From contig NC_052134.2 of the NCBI RefSeq assembly GCF_016086655.4, positions 34,347,971-34,411,970 on the forward strand: a stretch of DNA of 64,000 nt. Direction: 5' to 3'. The notes under the pieces are model-generated. The model did no database searches. It saw only the letters and a list, made by a program, of their open reading frames with translations, and was not told where the DNA came from. Origin of the DNA: Lepeophtheirus salmonis (Eukaryota; Arthropoda; Copepoda; Siphonostomatoida; Caligidae). Of this stretch, positions 1 to 12,186 are shown one piece after another. Position 1 is the first letter of the stretch. Every line of letters starts with the position of its first letter. A program made the position numbers and the translations under genes.

Positions 1-3000
1 ACAAAAGTTTTATTTTCTGAAAACTTATATGCAGAAATTCACTATATAATATAATGAGACCCGGTTTTGGTGTGAGGTTCTATACAACAAAGATAAATGT
101 GCTTGTTTTTTTTCTTCTTTTATTTAAATTTGACATGATCTTTATTGAAGAAATTACAAAATCACTTTTTTTATAAAAAAATTTCTTTAAATAGTGACCT
201 TTCTTTACCATGGATATACCTTTAAAAAAACCTAATTTAATAAACAGAGTGTATATTTCAATGAATGACGTTTTTTTAGGAAAGAAAAAATATAAAATTT
301 TATTTTTAAAATTACATTTTTTTAGAAAATGTGATCAATATTCATGTGTTTTTTTATTTACAATATATATTCTTAGAGTGTATATAGTTATATATTTTTT
401 TAATCGGTTCAGTACAATCCGTCAATCTAGAGCCCTCCCACCTATGCTACCCTAAAATCTGGTTTTGATTATAACAGTAAAAATGAAACTTTAGGGTCAC
501 TTTGCTACCATAAGCATTATAATATATTTGGAGCAATACGTTCTAGAAAAAGTTTTTTAAGGACCTTTTTAATAAATACAATGCATGGAAGACATTAAAT
601 GAAATTATATTTATATATAAAGATTTTATATTCACCACAGATTGACAATTTGTAAATAAAATAATTGAATAAAACTCTTTCGTTTAATTGGTTAATGGGA
701 GAGGATTTTGTGGTAAGTTGTCATTCAGTAGAGTGGTTTATGGTGGTTGAGAAATCTTTTTACATAATATGTATTTGGAGCACCAGTTTGTGGTCCACAA
801 CTGATAAAACGTATAATTATATGTCAGGAACAAAGCTTAACAAAAAAGTAGAAAAAAGAGGAAAATCTAACTATTTACTCTATTGGAAATTTTATAGATT
901 GCCCGGGCAATGTGCCAAAGGCCCGAGTTTCTACATTGTCCGCAACACCAAGACAAACATTAAAATACAAAATTCAGTTCTTAGTAGATGGAAGTCTTCA
1001 AAAAATTGAATATAAAAATTAAGAGTCTATAGTACACTTTGAGCCCTTACTTAGATACGAACATGTGTACTGACTTGTAATCAAGACACTATTTTTATTC
1101 GTACCCATATTTTGAAAATTTGTGACTCAACTTTATATTACAATCAAAGACTCGATAATGACTTAGACTTAGAACTAAATATTTCCAATCAACAGTTCTT
1201 TCAACTTTTCCACTGTATCAATAGTACTCATTCAAATATCTGTTATTTTCTGTGAACTTTAACTCTAATCGATGAAAATATTCAATGACATGGATTTTTC
1301 TAATCGAGGTAAGGCTTGGACTTAAGTCCCTTTTTTTAATACTTAAGTTTGAAGGAAAAGACTCAATATTTGACTTTAACTGTTGAACAAATACTGGAGT
1401 CCTTACTAGGCATTAGACTGTTTCATTGAAACTCTTTTGATTAATTCATTTATACATTATTTTTGGAAAATTTTCTGAAAGAAGAAGTCACTTCGTAATT
1501 GATTGTTCAATTTAATAGAAACTATGACCTAATGATTTATTTTTCTTCAAACTTAGTTAACTACGAAAAAACCCGTCAGTTGAATTCACATTAATAGCAG
1601 TTATGTAGTTTATTATATAATAGTTCATAAAAATCTTAGTGTACCTAGCGGAAAAAAAAGTGTTCATCTTACCAATTAAATTTGAACAAAAAATGATCAC
1701 ATGTATATCGTTTCACCAATAGGGTTAAGTTTTGGTCCTTAAGCAAAAAAAGCCATTGGAGGACAAAAAAAAATGGAGGGAAGAAATTTACAGAATGGAC
1801 GCCCAGCGTTCATTTTCTGCTCAACCTTCAAGTCATGGATTCATTATAGGACAATCAATTTCGAGGGGGGATGGAAATAATAACTACTTTTATGTTGTTT
1901 CTTTACATTGTATGGACATTAGATACTTGAATGATTTTCTCAAAAACTCTTTGTTCTCATTTTGAACTAAAGTTAGAGAGTCAAAGCATGTCTTAATTTT
2001 GATGTGTTTAATTTTCGTATTTCTTTTCCTTAATCTTTCATTTCTTTTGTCTGTTCGTTCATTCGTTCAAGGAACGTTATTTCCAACGTGAGATATATCA
2101 TAGTTATATGTACCTATAATGTATATTCTACGTTCATAGCTACGAGTACCTATCTAACCTGTTAGCCATCATATTTAACGACACGACGTAATCAATCAAT
2201 CTCCAAACTACATTCATAACTTATATGCAGTACCTACAAGAGGAACAATACCTAGTAGGCTTCCATTCAAAAGTATTTCTTCCAACTCAACGAGCATTCA
2301 AGACATGTAAATCATCATTTAATTAGACGTTCACATTTTCATTACACCCCTTTTGTTCAATGACTTTATATACGTATAGATGAACATTCTTAAAATATCC
2401 GTCACGAAGTGCAATCTACTAATAGTTATTAGTAAGGAGAAGATGCAACGACTTATTTGAAGTGACAGATGAATTAAATCAAGACATACCATTATCCAAG
2501 TGCGTATTGAATCAATGCAATTTTGTAATTGCTGTTTCGGCAAACTGAGATGACAAACATTAATGTAGAGTATTCCAAATTATGATACTGTGTATCTACT
2601 TGATTTTAGAGGTGACTACACTTTTGAGAATACTTATTGACAATGTTCACTTTGACCATGTTTTTAACAAGGTAAATAGAACCATAATACCATACCGCAT
2701 ACTGATATTTGACTTCCACCACGCTTTTTAATGCTTACGTAATAGTGTATGAGTGGTTGCGTGTTGTTTTTAAATCTGTCTTTCTTGCCCCACAGTCGGT
2801 ACAATACATCCGTTTGAAAATTCTAGCAATCCCGATTAAATAATGATCTAACCTTGTATTTCTATTAACCTTGGTTTTTAGTTTTTTCCCCCGCGTTGGC
2901 GACATTTAAATAAGTATTCAAGTATAGACTGATTTAAACACATGGAATTATATTTTATATCTCGAACACTCTTGGTAATTTTTCCGTAAATGCTATGAAC

Positions 3001-3584
3001 TGACATTTAACATGATCTACCTTCATTGTATGTCGCAACCTTTCCAACAAAAAGAAATAGAAAAAAACCATTAAATCAATTGCTAGTTAGCCAATTATTC
3101 CCAATTATAGAATTATTATTCAGTAATGTTTATTCTTGGGAATTGTTCAAAGCTTAATTCAATGTTTATACACTGATTAGGGCAAAGGTAGCAGGAAACT
3201 CGACAGTTGACAAAATAATGTAAAGTAAATTTTTGTTTTATGAGGTAACAGAGTGTTAATTCTTTTTCCATGACCCGATTAGGGATGTTTATTCAATTAA
3301 TAGTCCTGGAATACTGATTTCTCGAAATTTATTAACTTCGATTTGCTTGATTGGAATTGAATATTTCGAACAATGTCGAATAAAAGATTGTGTTAAAAGA
3401 AAAATGTATTCCTATTGGGATTTCATACCAACTAGAGTATTTTTGCCCAATGTTGCCCGGGACATTAATAAATTAAAGTTAATTAGGAACTCTTCTTATA
3501 AATATAAAACAAAAAATAAATACCGTAAAATTTTAAGAATTATTCTCATGTTGGTTTTATGAGTATGAGTATACTTATATATGG
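1..3584. other. AT-rich stretch with no recognised gene
   Basis: I see no domain, RNA gene or known element here. The longest ATG frame is 695-1009 (+), 104 codons. It has no recognisable motif and the segment is otherwise anonymous, so I do not call it a gene. A perfect 14-bp palindrome, ATTGCCCGGGCAAT, lies inside it at 898-911 and is unusually GC-rich for this window. Around 1000-1600 the text is rich in GACT/AGTC words, like the hAT-like MITE at 32.4 kb, but I could not align it. Confidence 0.5.
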
Positions 3585-4030
3585 GCACTCTTCTTCCAAA
3601 ATTATACCACCGCCATATTTATAGACACCAAGGAACCATTGTAATATTATATAATACCCTCAAGCCCACAGATTATGGAGGTGAGCCCGTGGCAAGTTAA
3701 ATTTCCCAGTCGCCCCTTCCCTGAGCATCAAGGAACCCTCCTGATATCCCAAAATACACCCCTACCTCTCAGGTTGTACAGGTGATGTACTGGTCCTCAA
3801 GACAGTTTAAACTGCATCGCCACCGCATTTCTAAGCACCAAAAACCCCATCAAATATCCAATAATACACCCCCACCCACGTATTGTGGACTATTGGCCCC
3901 TAAGGCAGTTAAATTCTTCCACTGCTACTTCCTTGAGCATCAAAGAAGCCTAATAATATCCAAAATACACGTCGGCCCTGAGGTTGTACATTTTAAGTGC
4001 TAAAATATGCTATTTTACAGTCGCCCATGG
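3585..4030. repeat. Diverged ~104-bp minisatellite, about four units
   Basis: Successive units repeat the same order of words: a gcaGTTAAATT-like block, CAGTCGCC or CACTGCTA, GAGCATCAAGGAACC, AATATCCAAAATACACCCC and TCAGGTTGTACA. The GTTAAAT block falls at 3695, 3804 and 3907. The CAGTCGCC block falls at 3707 and again at 4018, three periods later. An older unit precedes at about 3585. GC content is clearly above the surroundings. The 73-codon frame at 3782-4003 is a by-product of the array. Units differ by substitutions and small indels, so the array is old. Confidence 0.75.
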
Positions 4031-4689
4031 CCTCTAAGACCAAAAAAAAAAATGGTCATCAGATCTGCTTTTGGAGCCATAAGTACCTACATAATTTTTT
4101 GTTTAGGAAAATCCATGCTTTGGTTCGGCCGTGATTGATGGGCAAACATACACAAAAATACACACACAGTCATTGACGTTTAATATATAGAAGATATTCA
4201 TACAAAAATTATATGAGGTCCTCATCTGTTTTATTTGCAATGCTTCTTTGGCTTGAGATAATGTACTTTGTGAGTCAGCAAACTATCATTACAATATATC
4301 TTAATGATTGTACGTTATGTTAAAAAGTAGACTAATCTTTCATAGGCATTTTAGTCCATAGACATTTTACATTAGACAGTTTTAGATATTAGTAAATATT
4401 TGGAAGTATTTTCTTGAGTACAACTATAAGAAATGTCTTAAATGTTTGCTACATGGAGTTTAGGCCAAAGTTTATTTAATTGACATATACTAATTATTTG
4501 AAAATTATTTAATTATAGATCAACAAAAATGGAAAATTTATGATATTTGATTTTCATGTAATATAAATTGTATTTCTCAATCTTTCCTTCTCCATACAGA
4601 AAGTGGAACGAAAAATGGTCTTAAATCTTGGTAGTTGATATGTTCAACCTGTGAACGTTAAAAAGACTAATAGAAAGAATTGTCTAGAG

Positions 4690-4790
4690 AGAGATCAGAG
4701 ACAGTTGCAGCAGTCCCTTTTCCTCGAACATCAAAAAAGCTCCAGTAACAAAATTTACACTGTAATTGTCCAACAAATTATTGTGATAAT
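4690..4790 (+). repeat. Interspersed repeat R1 copy (GACAGTTGCARCACTCCC)
   Basis: The text agACAGTTGCAGCAGTCCCTTTTCCTC, then 'aacatcaaaaaagct', then 'aaaatttacactgtaat', matches 20,170-20,265 closely. A shorter match occurs at 12,995-13,025. The class is unknown; no ends or coding capacity are visible. Confidence 0.55.
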
Positions 4791-4959
4791 GAATAATGTT
4801 TGTAAACTTCTTGGATAATATGTCTATAAAAAAGGAAATCCATTATATTTTACAAAAGATGGATTTAGTAATGTGAATCTTGCGTTGTATAAGTGCAATC
4901 GATTTTGTGATTGTTTGATTCATTACTCCTAATAGGGTACGTTAAAGATGGGCACCAGT

Positions 4960-5235
4960 AAAAATACAGTTTTTATTGGAACAAGGAAAAAACACAAGCC
5001 AGACAGCTGAAAATGAGAAGGGCGTCGAAAGTCCTAATACTGTAACGGCCAATCACGTACAATTTATGTTTGGTTGTTTCCACTCCATTCATTTTTATGT
5101 CAAAGATCCATCATACTCGGGAAGGCCAATTGTCAAAAATGACATTAAAATAATGAAAATCGAAGAGTAAGTTTTGATTGCACAGGAGATAGACATCAAT
5201 GGGGGGAAAAAATTAAGAATATATGCTTCAAAATA
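4960..5235 (+). pseudogene. Mariner-type transposase, N-terminal DNA-binding domain relic
   Basis: The frame that includes 4976-5170 reads like the paired helix-turn-helix N-terminus of mariner/SETMAR-type transposases. A 'EQGKNTSQTAEN' segment is followed by 'NHVQFMFGCF' (family: TVQ.WF.RF) and then 'DVKD.P.SGRPI'-like 'VKDPSYSGRPIVKN', with the acidic 'DIKIMKIEE' tail. After the stop at 5168-5170 the same frame continues with 'VLIAQEIDINGGKKL', which fits the second helix-turn-helix (IAQEL.I...TV). Downstream catalytic sequence is absent. The SGRPI linker motif between the two HTH units is characteristic of the family. It is an isolated 5' fragment, so non-functional. Confidence 0.75.
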
Positions 5236-5299
5236 ATAGATTTAATTTTATTGCACCTATTTGATTGAATAAAAATTGATTCTGAGAAATAAATTTTAT

Positions 5300-5560
5300 A
5301 TTTTTGAACAACAATATTTTAGTAATAGTTAAGTCAGTTTTTTATTGTTTTCCTGAAGTCATTTAAATTATTAATTATTATCCTATCACTTGTCATATTT
5401 TGATTTATGAAAATTCATTTATTGAGGAAAAATATGAAAGATTGTAACGCTGGTTATAAAGGGAACAGTTGCACAAAGTGTTCCACTATTTTTGTATTTT
5501 TTATTCTCCTTTGTTATTATATATATTAGAGCTTCACAGCAAATATATTTGTTAGCTAGA
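5300..5560 (+). repeat. Interspersed repeat R2 copy
   Basis: 'gtcagttttttattgttttcctgaagtc', then 'ttgtaac', then 'aacagttgcacaaagtgttcc', then 'ttattct(c)ctt..ttattatat' recurs in parts at 11,260-11,350, 19,060-19,260 and 20,340-20,530. The order of the blocks is kept in all copies. Class unknown. Confidence 0.5.
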
Positions 5561-5639
5561 GTAGAGTCTTGCAAAGGTTTGGAGAGTGAACTTATCCAAT
5601 TTAGAATACTGATCAGTTATACATAATTAAAGAAATGAT

Positions 5640-7929
5640 AATGAAAAATCCTCCTATTTTTTGTAATTGCAACCAGAACAGTATTCTTTACTTTAGAAAA
5701 GCTATTATCATTATTAACTATTTTATTCTCGAAGAGAGAACCTATATGTATAAAGCAATCACTTGTACGTAAAAAAAGGGAAAGAATAAAACTGAGGATA
5801 GGGGGAGTTCGTTTGGCTCAGTGTAGATTTGAGGATCGACATTGTTGTAATTCCTACATATATCATTCCAAGATACGGAAAGGAATTTGTGTTTATTTCT
5901 TTCACCTCATAGCTGCTTGCAATTAATTTAATTAAACTTCATGACTGCAAAGGTGCTCTCCTTTAAAATATTCTTCAATTGCAAGGATGACCACGTTGAT
6001 TTTGGATTTGTTTAACATACTGGCAGACAATATTATTTGAATATGGGGCTATAATACCTTGAAGGTTAATTATGTAGGACCTTAAAAGTTTGTGTAGTTA
6101 TTGAATGGCCATATATTTAGTATTAATTGGAAGTAAAAAAAGTAAATTTAATTAAGTTTTCGTTGATACAATATTATGTACCCATAATGAATTAATTATA
6201 AAAAGAAGATCCACTAGAAGGTGGAACATGTGTAGCCAAATCAAATGGGTCTATAAATTAATTCAACAAACATTGTTATTTAGTCGAATTTTCTTAATTT
6301 CTAACTTACAGTCTATTTATTCAAATTATTGAAACCGTCCCTGACAAGGGAAACAGCTGTAACATTAGACGAATTGTATTCAAATCCAATTCGTGGAATA
6401 AATACTAACTAAATATATTCAAATAACATTTTATCCCTTTTAGTATGCTCTGTTAAATTATATCTTTTCTGAGTAAAACCATCTCTTGTTACTGGAGCCA
6501 AACATAAAAATTGTTCCCAGTTGTCTATAACTAATTGAAAAGGTCTTCAAATGAAAAAACAAAAACTTAGAGAAAAAAAAATCAGACTTATTGAATTCGA
6601 ACTAAATGAAGTACTCGTTTCTATGCACATCCAATAAACCCCGTCATTCGTCGTGTTGAAATTTTCATTTTCTTGTACATAGAATACTTATTACGTCATA
6701 AAGGAGGGGATAATTATCTGTTTAAATATTCGTGATCCACCCAAGAATAGGCTCTTCTTAATCGTCATATGATGTTGCAAAAAAACAAATGAACATTCTC
6801 CAATCATGGAGTTATATTATTCCAAGTATAGATACACAATGGGGCCTGTCAACACAATAACAAATTAAAATGATTTTTTTCATTATTGAGTGTGGATTAA
6901 AATTAAAATTTATTGTCAATTTGTATAACAAATTATTCTTATTAATCCTTTGGAGGAGTGGCAATTTGCATTTAAAGTAGCAAAAGTTTATCGTCACTAT
7001 AAAAAATTGACAGATTGTATTTGAAAAGCCCTTATCGGCGTCAATAGAAGTCATTTAAGCAAAATTAAGGTTCTAAAATATAGATAAAATTCTTAATTAT
7101 ATGAGATCATCCCTCAAATTTGAAATCAAACTCTACAATTGACTCAGATATGTCTATAAAATAAAAAGATAATTTGGGATTTTTCCCCTTTTTTTTAACT
7201 TTGTTCAAGATTGTTTTTATGCTGAGGGGCCACATATGAAGTAGGTATAATATAAATTTTTGATTGATGTCTTGAGATCAGTTGAAGGGGGAGGGGTAGG
7301 AGATGAGTGAAGAGAGAGGGGTCCTTAACTATGATGAATTGCTTTGTCTATCTCGATTAAATTATGTAAGCTTTTAACTACGAGTATAACAACCACTCAG
7401 TAAATTTTATATTAAATATGTTACTTCATCATGTTAAAATTAAACAAAACAAAGATCTGTTATTTTTTCCTTGTAAAAAAAAAATGCAACTTATATTTAT
7501 GATTAAAAGTTGTTTGTCATCCTGGCTTATGAATCATGGGATGACTCCTAAGTAACATTAGTATCCTTCCAATATATTTCTGCGAATTGTACAAGTTTTT
7601 TTTATTAGTAATATTCCACATAATGTTACATTACCTATAATAGAGAATATACGAAACTAATCGGACATTTGACATAATGATGTCATTTCATAATTATCCA
7701 TAAAGTGGAGAAGATAATTGAAGAGTAGTGAGTAGAGTTCTTTAGGGTTGACGAAATAACAATAAATAAGCAGATTATTATAGTATACTTTATATAATAG
7801 GGATATAGCGGTAAGGTAAGGGCACGTCATAGTTGGACGTAACAATCCTCCCATATTTGTTAAATGACGTCATCATTTAGTATGAGCCAGTGAGGATATT
7901 AACAATCAATATTCACTCATTTAAAAAAA
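5640..7929. other. No gene or known element recognised
   Basis: AT-rich DNA with only short chance frames. A short block at 6310-6360 ('aaattattgaaaccgtccctgac') is echoed in reverse orientation at 13,190-13,240. Nothing else is supported. Confidence 0.45.
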
Positions 7930-8100
7930 AGTATAACTACTAATGTAAATAATGGCAAACTATTCTGTTGTATATGAGATACTTAAAGCCTTACTAAAAT
8001 AGTTTTATTCGTAAACCAAGGTACTTTACTACAGTATTAGTGTAAATGATGCCTTGTAGAAGGCATCCTAAAATTGTGTTTGTTTTTATGGACCGATAAC
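7930..8100 (+). repeat. Interspersed repeat R3, copy 1
   Basis: Blocks 'tggcaaactattct', 'tgtactttac.acagtattagtg' and 'gccttgtagaaggcatcctaaaattg' are matched in order at 57,600-57,760 ('tagcaaactattct', 'gtactttacaataatactag', 'gccttctagagagcaatctaaaattg'). Only two copies are seen here. Class unknown. Confidence 0.55.
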
Positions 8101-8439
8101 AGAGACGAAATGGTGGACAGGACCCATTTTAAGCACAATTTGAAGGATCAATACCATCCTGGTATTATCTTTACTTGATCTAAAAGGATCTTTCACTTGG
8201 CTTTGTCCAACATATATTGGAAATGGTATAATATATTTTCCTGTCAGATGACACTGACTTCGTATGTGTCTTCTGAACGTGGAGTGATGTAATTCCCATC
8301 AACTCTTGTTGCTGTGATTAATTTTCTTACCATTAAACGAGTAACATTATCGACATAGATACAAAAGGATATCATTCACCGGTTTGTTAAAAAAAAAGAA
8401 ACCAAAAATTAGTGTGGTCACCCAGGCCATTTGAAGAAT

Positions 8440-8785
8440 GTATGGGAGAAAAGCAGCATAGCTGTCATGACGTTTTATTAAATTAGCTTTGAGCAGCTAT
8501 TAGATTGAGTTTATAAACACAAACCCCACTCCGTTTCTAGGAATGATGTAGACATGGTTTACCCGGATGTAAATCCTGAATTCTACCTTGAATCCGACAA
8601 AAGACTTACACTTATAACTTTGCATCAAATATTCAGTGTTCCTTTTCATCTTAAACCCACTGGTGATTACTTTATAGATATATGTTCACTCTTTAATAAT
8701 AATTGAATAGTGATAATAGCATTGGAAAATATAATGAAACATATATTCAGGTAGCAACAACAAAATGCTGGACCCTCTTCCATTG
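8440..8785 (+). repeat. Interspersed repeat R4, copy 1
   Basis: Shared ordered blocks are 'agctgtcatgacgttttat', 'gagcagctatt', 'taaacacaaaccccactc', 'gatgtaaatcctgaattctac', a TTCACTCTTTAATAATAATTG-like block and 'gtagcaacaac...ccctcttcc'. The same order is seen at 28,450-28,700 and 37,580-37,870. It ends beside a GAG|GTAAGT word that I regard as coincidental because it lies at the repeat edge. Class unknown. Confidence 0.6.
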
Positions 8786-9117
8786 ACAACTACGCACTGA
8801 TTTTTGGCCTATTTTCTTTTTCGAGGTAAGTTGGAAAGTTGCTGTATGAAGAGAGGATTTATGTGGTTTTTTTTGCTTTTTCATTTTTTTCCCATAGTTA
8901 CTTGCAGATCATCTAATGAAATATACCAGCTAAACTTCTCTCTTTTCAAACATTATTCAGATTTTCTGAGTTAGTATACATATCATTTTTTGTTGTTGTT
9001 TTTTTAGCATGCCGGCGAGTCATATTTTCTACAAATCTACAACATCCTCAAAAGTAAGGGATGAGTAAAGTCAGTGGAATCAAGGAGCAAACGTTATCTA
9101 CATATAATGAATATGGA

Positions 9118-9288
9118 CAGGGGCGTCTGCAGGGGTGGCTGGAGGGGCTAGAGCCCCCTCCAAAATTTTAAAGAAATTTTAATATTTGAAATTTCATGTG
9201 AGCATTTATAGATTTTGAACTTCAAAAAAAATTAATTTTTGGATCTCTTTTAAAAAAATATATATATATAGTCCTGCAGACGCCCCTG
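9118..9288. mobile_element. Family A TIR element (hAT-like MITE), compact 171-bp copy
   Basis: Perfect 16-bp terminal inverted repeats, CAGGGGCGTCTGCAGG (9118-9133) and its complement (9273-9288), bound the element. A 5-bp direct repeat ATGGA lies exactly outside each end (9113-9117, 9289-9293). A subterminal GGAGGGGCT/AGCCCCCTCC palindrome sits at 9141-9161. CAG...CTG ends and a GGGGCT palindrome resemble hAT MITEs, though hAT normally makes 8-bp duplications. There is no coding capacity. The 9222-9404 minus frame crosses the end and is meaningless. Confidence 0.8.
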
Positions 9289-10379
9289 ATGGACCTCTCA
9301 TTTCTTCGCCTATGTTGGTACATATATATGCCTATTTTACTTAGGTATTTTAAGAGTGTATAAATAATATATTTAGTATGTAGGTACATCTCATAATAAA
9401 TCAATCCTACGATACGTTACAAATTATAATATATTAAAAATATAGAAGATTGATAACTACATATATATATATTAGCAAAGATTCAATCAAACAGATTTCG
9501 GATTTAATTATCTCTTTGACATTTTATTCATATCTAATTAGGTAAGCACAACCCAATAATGGATGTCTACATATTTTTGCACCGTGTTCCATATTTATTA
9601 TAAGTATGTTTATGAACGATATATGTAGCAATACATATACAAGCATATTTTTGGTAAACTCTTCGACCAAATATGCAAATACATATTATATTATTAATAT
9701 CTACTTGGAAAAGCCTCATTGGCAAACAAAAAAACCCTCTGTCAGATGATTACATACCTATATTAACTATTTGTTTATACTATTGTAAATCTATGAAAAT
9801 TTGAATAAAAGACAATGCAAAAATATGCAGATGAGAGTTTCATTGTCTTTCCTTACGTAATGAGCTCTTTATGAGAGATTCTTTATTATTTCTAGGTAAG
9901 TTGTGTACAATGAGATCATTGTATCATTAACAACTATTTATGTACTACTATTGTTTTTTTGTCAACTATCAATTTTCTACTCATTTATCCTAGCTTTTAT
10001 TTGTCTTCAATTTTATATTCAGTTTCATACTTAATGGTTTGGTTTTAATAGGGCCAAATTTCTCAACATTAAAAAAGGTATAGTGACAAAATTGTCTTTT
10101 AGGTATTTGGTAAAATCTGGGGGTTTTTAGGGGGAAATAGTAGTGACTGGTAATTTTGTCGCATACATTTTTACTTCGTATAGATTTTGCTCAATGACCT
10201 ATTCGCCGCCATTTTATATTATAGATTCGAACTGTACAAAAAAATGATAGTTGACTGAAATATCTGTCATTTTCTGAATAATTTTTCAATTTTGTTCATT
10301 TTTTCTATCTCTTTTTTTCAATTCTTTTATCAAGCGTCAATTTTGAGTTTTTTAAGAAAAAATGCCACAAAACGATGCT
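9289..10379. other. No gene or known element recognised
   Basis: AT-rich sequence without a convincing frame, RNA or repeat end. Confidence 0.4.
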
Positions 10380-11060
10380 TTTGATATGCCAACGCTTCAT
10401 CTAACATGGAGTATTTTCAATTTCCGGAACATTTGATTGCTTAATATTTGCAAAACTGAACCAGTTATGGAATGTTATTTTTTCGACAACATTATTCTTC
10501 ATAACTTTTTTGTTTTTGCAAGTACAAAAAAAATATTTGTAGGTTTGTGTTTCTTTTACAATTCCAATAAATGCTATTAACTATTTTTTTGCAAAATTAG
10601 TACAAAAAGTTTTTTGGGAACTTTTTGAAGTAAAAAAAATTGTACTTCTCATCCGGAATTTTTTTTAGATGCATATATGTTGCTATGTTATTTAAAGTTT
10701 ATAACACATTATTTTCCTTTATATTCAAAATAGTTCCACTAAAGTTACAAAAGACATTAATGAGAATATTTTTTTTTAGGGGGGGCGGGGGGTGTTAGAG
10801 TTGCGATGAGGAGACTTTGTATTGTAGATTACCTTACTTAACCGGATCGATATAGTGTGAAGGATCCAAAAGAGAATTAAAATTATCAGGATCCTTTTTC
10901 GACAATAACAAAAAATTAAATTAAATTATTAATATATAGAAGTATTCTCTGAATACTTTATTAATTTTCTCAATTAATTTGACCGTTTTCATTGTGATTT
11001 CCCTCTCACTCCTTTATCCGAGCAACGCCTGGTAACCCTTTGCTAGTTTATCATATATAA
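10380..11060 (-). mobile_element. Interspersed element R5 (CTAGCAAAGGGTTAC end), minus copy
   Basis: Read on the minus strand, this starts CTAGCAAAGGGTTACCAGGCGTTGCTCGG near 11,050 and matches the plus-strand element starting at 36,001. The shared interior includes 'attgcttaatatttgcaaaactgaa.cagttat' and 'tttttcgac.acattattct...aacttttttgtttttgcaag' (10,436-10,520, against the complement of 36,380-36,480). The GGCGTTGCTCGGG word recalls interspersed elements in other invertebrates. Class unknown; no protein is visible. Confidence 0.65.
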
Positions 11061-11259
11061 AAATCTCCAAGAAGCAAAATGTATGCGGCAAAATTAATAG
11101 CACTGAAAATGTTCGTGGCAAAACTACCTTGTACTGGTAAAAGTAATGGAATTAAGTTTACATTGTTTTTGCTCTAACTTATACCATTATTGCTTACGTT
11201 GCCATCAGTTAATATATTTTGATCAAAATTCAAAACTCATTGATTTATAAGGATAAATT

Positions 11260-11350
11260 GGAGATATTTTAACGTTCCGAAGGATCAGTTACATCAAGTG
11301 TTGCAATTATTTCCGTTTTGTTTATTCTTCTATATTATATTATATATTAA
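11260..11350 (+). repeat. Interspersed repeat R2, partial copy
   Basis: 'gagatattttaacgtt', 'acatcaagtgttgcaatta' and 'gtttattcttctatattatatta' match the right part of the copies at 5.4 kb and 20.5 kb. Confidence 0.4.
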
Positions 11351-11443
11351 CGTTTACGGTAAAGTATATTTGTAAATCATAGTCTGAAGAGGTCTGTGAG
11401 AGTGAATCACATAAATACTAATCTTTGTCCAAAGAAAAGAGCC

Positions 11444-12186
11444 CAGGGCGTCCGCAGGATTAAATATATATATTGTTTGGTTGTTTTTTTTTTTGGGGGG
11501 TGAGGGACTACGTTTTTGAATTTTTTTAAAAATGGAAAATTGAATTTTTTTCTAACAAATTGAAAAAAAAATTGAAAAATTATAAACAAAAAATTAAATT
11601 TTCTTGATAAAACGAAATTTGTGAAAAAAAAAATTTAAATTAAATTTTAAATATAACATTTATTCAAAAATATTCTAAAATTAGATTTAAATTATATTTT
11701 AAGATTAAATTTCAAATATATTTTAAAATTATCTTTCAAATATAATATTTTTTGAAGAAATATTCTAAAATTAAATTTCAAATATATTCAAAAATTGTAT
11801 TTCAAATATATATTTTAAAATTGTATTTCAAATATATTCTTTTAAATTTCAAATATATTCAAAATTGTATTTCAAATATATATTTTAAAATTGTATTTCA
11901 AATATATTCTAAAATTAAATTTCAAATATATTCAAAAATTGTATTTCAAATATATTCTAAAATTGTATTTCAAATATATTCTAAAATTAAATTTCAAATA
12001 TAAAATTTTGTAAAAAAAAAATCTAAAAGTCACAACTATTTACAGACAATTAAATTTTTTTGAAAAATTTAATTAAATTTTTGGAAAAAAATTTGAATGT
12101 TACATTTTGTAGTAAGAATTTAAAATTCCCTCATTTGGGGGAGGGGAGCTATAGCACCTTCGGTTGTCCTTCTGCTGACACCCTTG
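11444..12186. mobile_element. Family A TIR element, expanded copy
   Basis: The left end CAGGGCGTCCGCAGGATT (11,444) differs from the compact copy at 9.1 kb by one lost G and one substitution. The right end 'CCTTCTGCTGACACCCTTG' (to 12,186) is a diverged complement. The GGGGGAGGGGAGCTATAGCACCTTC block is the usual subterminal palindrome. Most of the extra length compared with the 171-bp copy is an internal AT tandem array. No clear target duplication remains. Confidence 0.65.
11650..12005. repeat. AT-rich tandem array inside the family A element
   Basis: Two alternating ~21-24-bp words, AAATTGTATTTCAAATATATTC and AAATTAAATTTCAAATATATTC, repeat about 14 times. Because the unit length is close to a codon multiple, a false 83-codon frame of repeating FQIYSKI appears at 11,752-12,003. 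It should not be annotated as a gene. Confidence 0.85.

Noticed and set aside
665..1009. 114-codon open frame (+), the second longest in the window
   Set aside because: It opens with TTG, its first ATG is at 695, it has no motif, and its W/C/Y-rich text looks like chance. A GGTAAGT word at 712 would cut it after six codons.
1732..1965. 77-codon open frame with slightly higher GC
   Set aside because: It has a TTG start only, a weak acceptor upstream (CACCAATAG) and no recognisable motif.
8741..8830. Open frame ending at GAG|GTAAGT, exon-like
   Set aside because: It overlaps the right edge of repeat R4, which recurs without the donor at 37.87 kb.
11752..12003. 83-codon ORF
   Set aside because: It is the translation of a 21-24-bp tandem array (repeating FQIYSKI) inside a family A element.
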